Shown: positions 44,730 to 56,013, counted from the first letter of the stretch. The stretch is 64,000 nucleotides of DNA from Hippasteria phrygiana (GCA_037893225.1 JAZGUH010000414.1:1-64000); one strand, 5' to 3'. Translations and numbers: made by a program. The notes: generated by a model from the letters alone, not told the origin.

Positions 44730-46235
44730 GAGATCGGCAGAAGACGGCCTTTGGTATGCAATATGGCTTGTACCAGTTCACGGTAATCCCATTCGGCTTT
44801 GCAACGCCACGGCGACACTCGAGCGGCTAATGGAACGGGCGCTGGGGGACTCCAGTGGCAGATAGCGGTAGTCTAATTGGACGACGTCATCGTGTGGGGG
44901 GGGGGGGGGGGGGTCCGACTTCGAGGAACACTACAAAAGGTTGGCCACCGTGCTAGAGCGGTTCCGAGCTACCGGCTAGAGGTTGAAGCCGAAGAAGTGC
45001 GATCTGTTCAAGTGTCCTTCCTGGGTCACCTGGTTTCGGCCGAAGGGGTGAGAACGGACCCCGAAAAAGTCACCGTCATTAGGAACTGGCCGCAACCAGC
45101 AAACCTGACCCAAGTCCTGAGCTTCCTGGGCCTCGCGCCTTACTACCGACGTTTCATCGCGAACTTCGCCGAGATCGCTCGTCCCCTCCACGCCCTTACC
45201 AACAAGAACCAGAAGACCTTCTCCTGGTCCAGCCTCTGCCAGACGGCCTTTGAGCACCTCAAGGACGCACGGGCAATGATGCCGGTGTTACGATAACCGC
45301 ACACGGAGCGTCGCTATATCCTGGACACGGACGCCAGCCACTGCATCATTGGAGCGATGTCACAGGAAGGGGACGATGGGGAGCGGGTAATCGCCTACGG
45401 CAGCCGCGCCCTGTCCAAGGCCGAACACAACTACTGTACCACACGGAAACATGCTCATGCTCGGCCGGGAGGTTAGGCTTCCCCTGGATCTAGTGGTGGG
45501 GCTCCCGGAGGAGCGAACGCCAGGCGTGGTAGTACACGACCACGTGGACGGGCTGAGGAGGAGGATAGAGCGCGCCCGTCGCCACCTACAGAGCAGCAAA
45601 GCGTACCAAAAACGACAGTACGATCGCCGGGCCGAAGGGGCTAGGTACGAGCCGGGCAAACCGGTGTCGCTGTACACCCCTGCCAAGAAGGTGGGTCGCA
45701 CGCCCAAGCTGCAATGCTGGTGGAACGGGCCGTTCGTAGTGATGAAGAGGATAGACGTCACGAACTGGGTCCAGAAGTCCCCCCGGGCCAAAGCCAAAGT
45801 GGTCCACTATAACCGGCTGAAACCATACCTGGGCGACGCCGACGTGGACTGGTGGGAGCGTACCGCTCGGAGACCCCGGGCGGAGAAGGACAGCGCCACC
45901 GGGGAGGGACCGCCGTCGACTCCAAACCGATCGGGGGCCCCGTCGGCGGACCCGGCGTGGGCGACCATTACTACCCCGGACTACCAATCGGACGACTAGG
46001 AAGACCAAAACACCAGAGTGGTCCCGACTCCACGTGGAGTGGGGACGCCGCCACCGACTGAGACGACAGCGACGACCCCCGGCGAGCCGAGTGGGACGGG
46101 GGCCTGACCCGGCGAGGCAGTCGGCGAGACAGCAGAAGACGAACCGGCTATCCCCCCACCATTGGAGCCGGCTCCCGGCAGAGTCACCAGGGCCGGGCGG
46201 AAAATTATCCGTCCCAGTCGATACTGCCTCCAGTT
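44730..46235 (+). pseudogene. Ty3/Gypsy pol relic (RT, RNase H, integrase end) with internal deletion
   Basis: Order: Gly-Met-Gln-Tyr-Gly-Leu-Tyr-Gln-Phe and Pro-Phe-Gly-Phe (RT, 44.75-44.80 kb); Leu-Asp-Asp-Val-Ile-Val-Trp (44.875 kb; the preceding residue is a stop) then an 18-G tract; Phe-Leu-Gly-His-Leu-Val-Ser and [11 protein letters not shown] (thumb); Asp-Thr-Asp-Ala-Ser (RNase H start, 45.33 kb). The frame then jumps near 45.45 kb to Met-Leu-Gly-Arg-Glu-Val-Arg-Leu-Pro, the integrase C-terminal region, continuing to 45999. RNase H end and integrase core are deleted. No LTRs are identified. It abuts the tRNA-bearing repeat. Confidence 0.88.
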
Positions 46236-46239
46236 AACT

Positions 46240-46450
46240 AAGGGAGCGTCTCAAAAGTCGGGAACGTTCGCGGTCCGTTGGACCGTTCCCGCCGGGAACG
46301 CCAGCGGTCCATCAGAACGTTCCCGTTCCGACTGGAACGCGGGAACGGTCCGCTTTGTGCATAGACCGTTCCGAGGTAGTGATCCGATGGGAATGCCGTG
46401 TTCCCAATGGAACGGGAACGTTCCCAGTGTATAGCATTCGCAATCGGACG
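46240..46450. repeat. Cluster of GGAACG/CGTTCC motifs
   Basis: More than ten GGAACG or CGTTCC words, several forming GGGAACGTTCCC-like palindromes (for example near 46418-46431). It follows the Gypsy relic, so it could be part of a decayed LTR, but no terminal TG...CA or second copy is seen. Confidence 0.6.
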
Positions 46451-46665
46451 TATACATTTCTGCCATGACGCATACAACGTAGACTGGCTGCTGCGGTAGA
46501 TTTCCAGTCTAACAGTGGTAAGTTTGTTCTTGTTCTATTTAGTGTTAATGAAGTTTTTCAAATCTGAGACGATCTCGCTGACTATTTGAATTTCTGCAGA
46601 CCGGCAATTTCATCGTGTTTATGAAATAAATAATGGTACCGCAAGTGTTTCTTTTTTCGGCTGCG

Positions 46666-46862
46666 TGTGAGTTTGTATATGCCGGCAATCGTGGACCTAG
46701 GACAAAAGAATTCAAGCGTAGACAAAGGGGTCCACGTTTGACCTAACGTCCACGATTGAAAATCGTGTACAAAACCAATGGGAGGCCTTCCGAAAAAGTT
46801 AGAGTATAAACAAAAGAGGAACAATGGGAGGTCCACGATTGCACCGTTTACATGACTGTGTG
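46666..46862 (+). repeat. Dispersed 0.2-kb repeat, copy C
   Basis: Direct-orientation match to copy A at 7786-7985, from GAGTTTGTATATGCCGGCAA to CATGACTGTGTG, with few differences. Confidence 0.88.
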
Positions 46863-46869
46863 GGTGTGT

Positions 46870-48229
46870 GTGGTGTAAGAGGGGGTATTTTGCAAGTATC
46901 TTCTGTACTTTTTGTAAGACGGGGAGGAGGGCTGGGTACAGGTCAACCGTGTAGTGATGTGCGACGACGATTTATCTGTGGTGATGAGGCAAAGATTCCT
47001 CTGAACAGGTGCATCACTAGAGCCTGTGCAGCAAAAGACCATCCACCCAGGGAGTTTACTTCAGACTCAAGAAACGATCAGAGAGATTCCCTTCATGACT
47101 GGGCTGCTATAACCAGTACAGACGGACAGCTTCTTGATATCAAAAAAGTAAAAAAGTCACAGTCAGTCACTCCTAGTTGAAGGCTGACCTCGCTGCACAA
47201 AAAAATGACATAACTTCTGATTGGCTTGACTGATTTTGATGAAATAAAGACTATTTTTCATGTAAGAAGTTCCCGCATCAGGATCTGTGTAAAATCTGGA
47301 TTCTGAGGTTGCCTGGTTTGGCCTGGACATTTATTTGGGACACCCTGTATTTCCCCTGACTACAGTTTTGATTAAAACTTACGTCACTGTGAAATCAATT
47401 GAGGTGAGACGAAATATTGAGTTAACATTGCCTACATTAGAGAGAAAATCCTACTGTTCATGGTTTACGAGTTCAGTATGTCCTCTGTGTATGATGCTGA
47501 CGTTTTGGCATGTACGTAGTGTTCAAAGAACACCGACTGAGTTTTCCACCGGCCTGTTTTCATCACTTCTGCTGGAGCTTTGTTGTTTTATATTGCAGTG
47601 GTAGCACCGGTGGGTCGGAAAATTTTTAGCAGAATATCCATGTTTGTGCAGACCTGCAAGTTAAATGGCCTCATTCATTATATTGGCCACTGTAGACGCA
47701 TCTATTGACCTTTTCAAAGGCGACAGTTTTGGGTCCGCTTTGTAGACAATACAAGATCTGATTTTCGGCTGTCGAAATGGTCGAAAATGGCACTGTGGCC
47801 GAGTAACATACACCTTGAGCGCCTCACATGGATCGATTTTCTTGTTTTGAGCAGGGGGAGATGGACCTCAAATCCCACCCTGTAAGTGTCGTTCTTAACG
47901 CCAAAGAACCTCAGCAACAAACCACCATCTTGCAGATACTGAATCTGGTCTACGGAGAAGATTGTTCATTTGGAGTTCAAAATCCCACTGTCGAGCTGTG
48001 GACTCTTGGGAGCTATGTCTGAAGGGCGCAGCATAAGGGTGAGAGCCAATAGCGTGATGGTTTTCAGGCGAAGCTATTTAAATGGGAAGATTGTTGTTAT
48101 CATCCCATGTCTCGAACAAGTCATGAAATGGCCTCACTGGCATAACTTTGGACCTTTCCATGGGTCGTGTAGTGCAGGACTTGACCAACGAGTCTTTCAA
48201 GGTGTGAATGCCCATGGATTGGGTAAAGT
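46870..48229. other. Unassigned sequence
   Basis: No gene is supported. A frame ending at 47177 has a basic, protein-like tail but no family. GGGACACCCTGTAT at 47338-47351 looks like a transposon end but no partner is found. The low end may hold degraded DIRS recombinase sequence. Confidence 0.35.
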
Positions 48230-49600
48230 CGGGTAGCTCGTGCCCTGTATAGACAGCTAACAGCAGCTATAGCTGACTTGCAGCACTGACTCTGGCCGCT
48301 CATTGTTCTGTGCTAGTAAGCAGAGGAATTAGTTCGCAATCCCCGAATGCCCCACTGGTGGAAATGGCATGCCACGTTCGAGACAAAAGCTGCTTAGTTT
48401 GGCAAGCAGTCTATCATACAGTTGAAGGGTTGAAGGGGCCAAATGGAATGGGAAACTGGTTGCGGAAATATCGCACCATCCATCGAACTTCAGTTTATTT
48501 GTCCACAAATCCGCCAGGCGTAAACCTTTCACCTTGGGTTTCGCCGTGGCTCTGGGGTGGCAGTTGGGTGGATGAAGGTCCGGTTTTTCTGGGCAGTGGA
48601 ATTGGTGGGCATACACTCATTTTCTGCAATCTGTGGAACCAATGTTGCTGTGGCCACAGAGGTGCGAGCAGAGTAGCAGCAGCTTTGCAGTCTTCCAGTT
48701 TGTCCAGTATGCGCGGTATTAAACGCCACGATGGGTTGCAAAAACTGTTTGTACATGTCCAGTCCTGCGCCAAAGCGTCCACTCCCGAGGACGTACAGTG
48801 GGTCGTGACGGAAAGAGTTGTACACAGGTACCGGTATTTGAGCATTCGTCATTGTAGCAAACCTGTCTACGTGATAAGGTCCCAACACCCGTTTAGAAAA
48901 TGGAACACTTGAGGGTGTATAGTTGCCATTTGTATGCACTTCAAAGTCTTGACAGCCTGTCTGCATAGGCTACGCCACTGCTTGCTACTGCATCTTGCCA
49001 CCACTCGAGATCGGAGTAAGTTGAGCTGTTCATAATCAGTTTATTCTTCCACGATGCGAGAAGTCTGTACGCATTTCTCAAAAGGAGTTTTGCTGGTAGG
49101 ATAGCCTTGGTCATAGATACACACTGGCCAAGAACTCTTACAAGTACTCTGGCCCTTATTGTCCATGCGCTCAATACACGCTGGAGGAGGTCCTTCTTAA
49201 AAGTAACCGCATAGTCATTGGACTGCACTAGATCAATAACAGTCTCAATCATTTCATTGACAACAAACTTAGGGGGGGGGGTACAAAAACCATTCAATAT
49301 TCTGTAGGATCCAGATTTCTTTGGAACACAACCAATTAACTTATGGGGAGACTCAGTGTGGTTTTATATAGTTTACCGGTACCTCCTCAATAACATCAAA
49401 ATGTAAAAGTTCACGTATCTCGTTGGATGCGAATAATTGTTGCTTCGGAGTGACACTGTGATCGGGCAAATTTGATTTAGGAGGTGTACCAGTCAGTGGC
49501 AAGGGCACTCCTTCCGACAGCCAGGAAATTACAGTGTCCAAAGCACCGATATCCCTCCAACGTGAAATGTGACACGACAAAGTCCTAAAGTGACACAAAT
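48230..49600 (-). pseudogene. DIRS-like retrotransposon relic (RT start, RNase H, recombinase start)
   Basis: On the minus strand: Trp-Leu-(x)n-Gly-Val-Pro-Leu-Pro and Glu-Ile-Arg-Glu-Leu-Leu (49.5-49.4 kb, RT lead-in), then Val-Pro-Lys-Lys-Ser-Gly-Ser-Tyr-Arg (49.33 kb). It skips abruptly to Arg-Val-Leu-Gly-Gln and Leu-Pro-Ala-Lys-Leu-Leu-Leu-Arg-Asn (49.15-49.07 kb), so the RT catalytic core is deleted. Then Val-His-Thr-Asn-Gly and Gly-Pro-Tyr-His-Val-Asp-Arg-Phe-Ala (RNase H, about 48.9 kb), Val-Asp-Ala-Leu-Ala-Gln-Asp-Trp in another frame (48.78 kb), and a SAM-like N-terminal recombinase region (48.4-48.3 kb). The recombinase catalytic Tyr is not seen. At least three frame changes. Confidence 0.78.
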
Positions 49601-49689
49601 ATTTTAATTAACTTAATGAAGATTTCCAGGGTTTGTAGTTGGCCGGGGCTATCGGCCGCATCTTTGTAATCACGATAGTCTGTGTATCT

Positions 49690-49825
49690 GTATCATCTGC
49701 CTCCGAAAGTTGTTCTGTGCCGTGTGGCGATACTACGAAGGTGTCATCAACATAGCGTAGCCACAGGTCAGGACGTAGATCAGCTGACTTGATGGTGAGG
49801 AGTTCTAATTCCTCCATGGAATTAC
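49690..49825 (-). pseudogene. Penelope-like element RT fragment
   Basis: About 45 codons with Met-Glu-Glu-Leu-Glu, then Pro-Asp-Leu-Trp-Leu-Arg-Tyr-Val-Asp-Asp-Thr-Phe-Val-Val, the highly conserved catalytic block of Penelope-like reverse transcriptases. The reading frame loses similarity on both sides, so only the motif 4-5 region survives. It lies next to the DIRS relic and is unrelated to it. Confidence 0.75.
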
Positions 49826-49869
49826 ACCAAGATTGGTCTGGCCGTTTGACGCCAGACTTCGAGTCATTA

Positions 49870-50845
49870 AGCTTTAAGTCGCTGGTAACTTGATTTTCTG
49901 CAGAGACTCCCTAATAGATTGGAAGTCTGCTTGTATGTCCTCAGAAGTGGCCCGGCTGCGAATTTTTTTTTCAAACGATATCCGAATGGGGTTAACGCTA
50001 TGAAAAAAATCCTCCGGAGCCACGAATTAGGGGGGAAAAATGAATTCAAACGTAATGAAATTCCGGAGTTTATTTCCCTTTAAAAAAAATCCTCCAAAGC
50101 AGGAAATTAGAAAATAATCTTTTTTGTAACGTTGAGGTCTCGAAAACAGTGCCTTTTGCCTCATAGTCTACACCGTATCCACGAGGCCATCGGAATGCTC
50201 GGCAGACCTCGAGAATTCATTGCATTATATACCCAGCCCTATAACGCATGCGTACGTATATTAAAAGTATTATAGAGGGCGCTCAACAATGAATCCATTC
50301 GGATGTAGTTTGGGAAAAAAATATTTTTTATAATGTCAATTTTCTGCTAGCAGAAATTTGGGTTTTACTTTGCGACTTTTCTTGACGCCTCAAAAGAGAT
50401 TTTTAGTTGTCCACTTTTGAGGCTCCGAGATAGTCGTCAAAGTAAAATACAAATTTCTGGAAGCCGAAAATTGAGTTTTTTAAAAACCGGTGTTGCCATT
50501 TCTAAAAACCTAAAATTCTACTAGCAAAAAAATGGAAAAATACGGTTGTCCACCTTTGACGCTCCATAAGCGGACCCCAAAAAGGAAGCGGCGGGGCGGA
50601 GACGCTAACCCTTTTGTTTACTTCGCCTATACTGCATCCGCGGATGAAGATCATATACGACCTTGGGTTGTTATACGTTCTCAAACCTTCAATACGCAAA
50701 TAAATAAATAGACAGGCTCTGGCACTGGATTAAAACATTAATTAATGTAGTAGAAACAATGTCCAATATCTTGCCAAAGAGGACATAAAATTACGCGAAG
50801 CCGAAGCTATAGCCCACACAAGCCCAAGCATTTTGAAAAAAATGA
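49870..50845. other. AT-rich unassigned sequence
   Basis: Imperfect repetition of AAAAAAAATCCTCC(G/A) at about 50004 and 50084. No gene or transposon terminus found. Confidence 0.4.
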
Positions 50846-51640
50846 ATTCCCCAGTCCCCAACGGGTGCACAGACCTACCGATGTTCCCCAATACCTATGT
50901 TCCCCAATCCTTGGTGTTAGGGTTAGAGTTGGGGACTGGGGAACATAGGTAGGGACTACGGGGGAACAGGTACGTAACCGTCCCGATGTTCCCCAATCCC
51001 TATGTTCCCCTGTACCTATGTTTACCCCAGTCCCTAATATTAGGAAACATATATATAGGTATTGGGGAACATCGGTATTGGGGAACATCAGGACGGGTAC
51101 GTATTATGGAGGTTCAAAAGTGGACATCTGCTTTTCTGCTGTTAAAATAGCAGAAAAGCAGATTGAACGTTTTGCCAAAATGCATTTTTCTACTTTTCTG
51201 CTTTTCTGCTAGCAGGCGGTTCAAACTGGCGGTTCAAAAAGGGACACCTGCTTTTCTGCTTCAATGCGACCAGAAAAGCCGATCGAACATTTCGAGCAAA
51301 TCTATTTTTCTACTTTTCTGCTTTCCGAGAGAGCAGATCGAACGTTGTAGCATGGCGGTTCAAAAGTGGACATCTGCTTTTCTGCTAGCAGACTGAGCCG
51401 ATTGAACGCTTTTGATGCTTGTCGGCCTCTCCAGTACCCCGCCAAAAATGGACGGTTCCAAGTGACTCCGCCTCCGACATACGTCTCACACTGTGTGATG
51501 TTTATCTGTCCAATCCAAAGACTGGAATTATTAACAATATCAAAGCTAAGAATACAAATACGCGCGAGCCAAGCAGTGGGGATAAGACTTTAAAGTGCCG
51601 ACATAGTGCGCTAGTGTGACGCCGTACCCTGTTTTTTTTT

Positions 51641-52779
51641 TTTTTTCAATTTTGATGAGAGTAGTGTTTGGAAAATTGAGGAGGGGTGTCCTTCCGATGG
51701 GGAGGATGTAATTTTTTTTATTTTCTCAGTTTCCAGCATCAACCCGCTCGTGATACAACCAATATAGAATAGACAATGACATTTCTGAAAAGAAAACGTC
51801 CATTTCTCTCTTTTGAGATATGAAGACTGGATTTTTGTCTGTTTTTGTTTGCATAATGGGACCCTGACTTTCAGCCCACACAAAATGTTAGTCGAAACAT
51901 CTCCGATTTCCATTTAATAATTGATTCAGCACCAACCCGCTCACCTTCCCCTCGCACAACTATACGTTTAAAATATTCATCCAAGATAGTCCGCTATTCT
52001 CCTGGCGACTTTGTTGCTGTCATTGGTTTTGTACGAAAATACACTAAATCGCCCTCGATTGGATAATGAAACTCCGCAGGTGTGCCCCCGTGCATGTGAA
52101 CCATAAACATGACCCTTGACACAAACACGTGCAACACGAATTTAAAGAATTCAGTTTTTTCATGAAGTGTCTTGGGAATGTCCAAAACTGATTAAACTGA
52201 TGTCTGACTGTTTTGATCCATTTTTTTAGGCATAGGCTAAGAACCTCGCTGGATTGTTTGTTTGTTTTTTGGTTGGTTTTTGTCAATTTATAGATGGTAA
52301 AACTGGAAATAATGGAAATATGCCTATTATAATTATGCATGTGCGGCGGAACGTGGCGGGAAGGCATTGGCCCCCCTTTTCCACTTGGGGAAAACCGGCC
52401 GGCACCGGCGCTGCTTTGCCCCCCCCCCCCCCCCCCCCCCAGTTTCAAAAGTATTCAGCCCTGCTTGTATTATATAAACGCCATGTGCAGGTGTCCTTGT
52501 GCATGGTAGGAAAAATAGGCGTGCTTCCCTTTTTAATTTTTTTGTTTTGCTGATTGTCATTCTAATGATTTTAAAGCATCATTTAAAAATTATTGGGGAA
52601 TTTTCATGTCATTTCCAATTTCTCCGGGGTAAAAAACGGGGGATAATTATACTTTCCGATCCCCTTCACCGGGCAGGATCTATTTCCGTCGCCAGAAATT
52701 GGTTTTCGGCATTATAATCAAATAGAAGCGTTTAGAAACGGCGGTCGCGCTACATTAAAGGGTACCGGTGGTGTCGCGT
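51641..52779. other. Spacer of foldback element 2
   Basis: A T-run (51632-51646) marks the inner left edge. A 22-C tract lies at 52419-52440. No ORF with recognisable family. Confidence 0.5.
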
Positions 52780-53553
52780 AAAAACGGGGTACAGCGTCAT
52801 AACAGCGCACACTGTCGGCACTTCAAAGTCTTATCTAAACTTCTTGGCTGGCGTGTAACACGGTCTTTGGATTGGACAGATAAACGACCATAAAGTGTGA
52901 TGACGTACGCTGGAGGCGGAGTCACTTGGAACCGTCCATTTTTGGCGGGTACTGGAGTGGCCGACAAGCATCAAAAGCGTTAAATCGGCTCAGTCTGCTG
53001 GCAGAAAAGCAGATGTCCACTTTTGAACCACCGTGACAAAAACGTTCAATCAGCTTTTCTGCTAGCAGAAAAGCAGATGTCCACTTTTGAACCGCCATGG
53101 CTACAACGTTCGATCTGCTCTCTCGGAAAGCAGAAAAGTAGAAAAATACATTTGCTCGAAATGTTCCATCGGCTTTTCTGGTCGCATTGAAGCAGAAAAG
53201 CAGGGGTCCCTTTTTTAAACCGCCAGTGAAGGGGTATGGAGGACGTAAAGTGGCCATCTGCTTTTCTGCTATCAGAATAGCAGAAAAGCAGAAAAGTAGA
53301 AAAATGCATTTTGGGAAAACGTTCAATCTGCTTTTCTGCTAGCAGAAAATTAGAAAAGTAGAAAAATGCATTTTACCAAAACGTTCAATCTGCTTTTCTG
53401 CTATTTTAACAGCAGAAAAGCAGATGTCCACTTTTTAACCTCCATAGTACGTATAACCATGGAGGGGTATAATTTCGTAGGCCTACCTATGTTCCCCCGT
53501 AGCCTACATATATGTTCCCAAGTCCCCAACTCTAGAAAACCCCAACCCCAAGG

Positions 53554-53770
53554 ATTGGGGAACATCGGTATTGGGGGGAACATCGGTATTGGGGGGAACA
53601 TCGGTATTGGGGGGAACATCGGTATTGGGGGGAACATCGGTATTGGGGGGAACATCGGTATTGGGGGGAACATCGGTATTGGGGGGAACATCGGTATTGG
53701 GGGGAACATCGGTATTGGGGGGAACATCGGTATTGGGGGGAACATCGGTATTGGGGAACATCGGTATTGG
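53554..53770 (+). repeat. 18-bp minisatellite (ATTGGGGGGAACATCGGT)n
   Basis: About twelve nearly identical 18-bp units. Because 18 is a multiple of three, plus frames read Gly-Gly-Thr-Ser-Val-Leu repeats and minus frames Pro-Pro-Ile-Pro-Met-Phe repeats, up to 171 codons. These are not genes. The left foldback arm has only two or three such units, so this array expanded on one side. Confidence 0.95.
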
Positions 53771-54108
53771 GGAACATAGGGCTTAGGGAACATCGGGTGA
53801 ACCCCTTCCCTAGGCCCAACCCATTCCCGCTGGCTCTGCATATAGCGCCACCACGCGTCACGTGTCGACCAGCAATCCAAGATGGCAGCGTTCACACATC
53901 GGGCAACATGTTGCAAAGCTGTGGTATTCCTTGTTCATTTACTTGTTTATTAAACATTTGAGCAGTAGGTCTACCCCTTGATTTCATCATTCAACATGGG
54001 TGTAGATGCGTGGAAAGGACCAGCTAGTACTGATGCTGACATGACGAAATTGTCTGCACCTATCAAAACTGTTGAGGTATAAAACGTGTCGTTAGGCTTA
54101 AGAAGAAT

Positions 54109-55550
54109 AGGCCTATAGTCCGAGTAACTTGGACCCTCTATCGCCCTTTTTAACATTTGGACATGATCTGGCGATAGTAGGGTCCAAGCGAATTGTGTAC
54201 AAAAAACGGCACGGTTACAAAACCGACAACATACACATGGCATTAGGCCCCAAAAACATGGTAAAAACATTCCAAATGAGAAAGAAAGTTACCCCGATTA
54301 GATCTAGTCCGAGTAACTTGGACCCTTTATCGCCTTTTTTAACATTTGGACATGATCTGGCGATAGTAGGGTCCAAGTCGATTGTGCGATAGAGAATGGC
54401 AAAAAATTAAATCCAAACACAAACTTCAAAATTCAACCTTACAACGGCACCAAAATACTAGATAGGCCACCACCTGAACAAGTGGAGTTCCATGATCAGA
54501 TGAATGTACCAAGGTATACTTAACATCCAAATAAAAAGTGAAATTTTACCGTTTAATTCCCACAGACCCACGCAGAACATGTCTTTTCGCTTTTTTGGAG
54601 TTCAAATAGTGACTCCTCGACGTACGTCACCCTGATGCGCAGCGCCCGCATGCACCTAGTCTAGGTTCCAAGACGTTCTTAGCGGTGCGACGTATAGCGC
54701 GCACAGCTGGCCGACAGCGCCCTCTCGCTACACATACACACGCCAAGGCGTGTGTATGTGTGTAGCTAGAGGGCGCTGCCGTGCGCGCTGTACGTCACAC
54801 CGCGCTAAGGACGTCTTGGAACCAAGACTAGCATGCACACCGCGACAACCTGTTTATGCCGCCGACTGTTTCGTGAAGAATTCCCTACCCCATGACGCGC
54901 GTGCAACCTCGAATCAATATACTACACATGCTACATGTATCTACACACGAACACGTACCGCGACCGTTTTACCACTCGCGAAACAGTCGCCGGCATAAAC
55001 AGGTTGTCGCGCGGTGCATGCGGGCGCTGCGCATCAGGGTGACGTACGTCGAGGAGTCACTATTTGAACTCCAAAAAAGCGAAAAGACATGTTCTGCGTG
55101 GGTCTCTGGGAATTAAACGGTAAAATTTTACTTTTTATTTGGATGTTAAGTAAACCTTGGTACATTCATCTGATCATGGAACTCCACCTGTTCAGGTGGT
55201 GGCCTATCTATGGCCGTTGTAAGGTTGAATTTTGAAGTTTGTGTTTGGATTGAATTTTTGGCCATTCTCTATCGCACAATCGACTTGGACCCTACTATTG
55301 CCAGATCATGTCCAAATGTTAAAAAAGGCGATAAAGGGTCCAAGTTACTCGGACTAGATCTAATCGGGGTAACTTTCTTTCTCATTTGGAATGTTTTTAC
55401 CATGTTTTTGGGGCCTAATGTCATGTGTATGTTGTCGGTTTTGTAACCGTGCCGTTTTTTGTACACAATTCGCTTGGACCCTACTATCGCCAGATCATGT
55501 CCAAATGTTAAAAAAGGCGATAGAGGGTCCAAGTTACTCGGACTAGGCCT
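54109..55550. repeat. Large palindrome, about 1.44 kb, with internal direct repeat
   Basis: Left arm 54109-54875 and right arm about 54975-55550 are inverted copies, starting at TAGTCCGAGTAACTTGGACC. Within each arm a block of about 90 bp (GTCCGAGTAACTTGGACCC, then CGATAGTAGGGTCCAAG) occurs twice. The left arm is lengthened by the hairpin insert at 54656-54831. It may be a foldback transposon; AGGCCT borders both ends but is itself palindromic, so it cannot be taken as a target duplication. Confidence 0.85.
54656..54831. mobile_element. Hairpin element inserted in one palindrome arm
   Basis: Ends CTAGTCTAGGTTCCAAGACG and its near complement (CGTCTTGGAACCAAGACTAG), arms of about 85 bp. CATGCAC flanks both sides (54649-54655 and 54832-54838), a 7-bp duplication. 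The opposite palindrome arm lacks the insert (GGTGCATGCGGGC is uninterrupted there), which confirms the insertion. Confidence 0.88.
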
Positions 55551-55589
55551 AGGGCGCCTAAAAAAAACCACTACAGTTACATGTACAAT

Positions 55590-55810
55590 GGGAAAGAGTT
55601 CCATATCCGGCCATCACTTATTTTCCCTTAATATGACTTAAAAACTACCAGAAAGTGTAAATCTGATGAAGAAGCACGAATTTAAGAGGGAACAAATTCA
55701 ACTTATTCTTTGAAAATACTTTGACTTTTTCTGTCACTCATGGCCCATAGACTTTAGTTTGTGCACAAAGTCTACATTGTAAGTGATGGCCGGATATGGA
55801 ACTCTTTCCC
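55590..55810. mobile_element. MITE with GGGAAAGAGTTCCATATCCG termini
   Basis: Perfect inverted ends of about 29 bp (GGGAAAGAGTTCCATATCCG then GCCATCACT). No ORF and no clear target duplication. Confidence 0.85.
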
Positions 55811-56013
55811 AAATTTGTCTGAAGACCCAACAAAAACATCCCATTTCACCCTTTGTTAAAGTAGGCAGATTCATGAACATTTTAAGTTGCTTCAAATCTT
55901 TTAAACATGTTAAATGTTATAAAACTGGAAAGAGTAAAAATTTAGAAATAAAATGAGGGGTCATTGGTCATGATGATATATATATGCAAAGTTACAGAGT
56001 TTTGTTGATTTAA

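Larger units (their letters stand above)
50846..53805. mobile_element. Foldback element 2, about 2.96 kb
   Basis: The left arm, about 50846-51640, and right arm, about 52780-53805, are inverted copies. The outer domains are rich in TTCCCCAAT / ATTGGGGAACATCGGT units. The inner domains repeat AGCAGAAAAGCAGATGTCCA and GTTCGATCTGCTCTC-type phrases, ending in a shared AAAGTGCCGACA segment. The plan (long inverted repeats with tandem outer part) resembles foldback element 1 and sea-urchin TU elements, but the sequences differ. Boundaries are approximate. Confidence 0.75.

Noticed and set aside
48310..48912. Plus-strand 200-codon frame
   Set aside because: Antisense of the DIRS RNase H and recombinase region, which has clear motifs on the minus strand.
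53401..53916. 171-codon Pro-Met-Phe repeat frame resembling an antifreeze or silk-like protein
   Set aside because: Product of the 18-bp minisatellite. Both strands are equally open.
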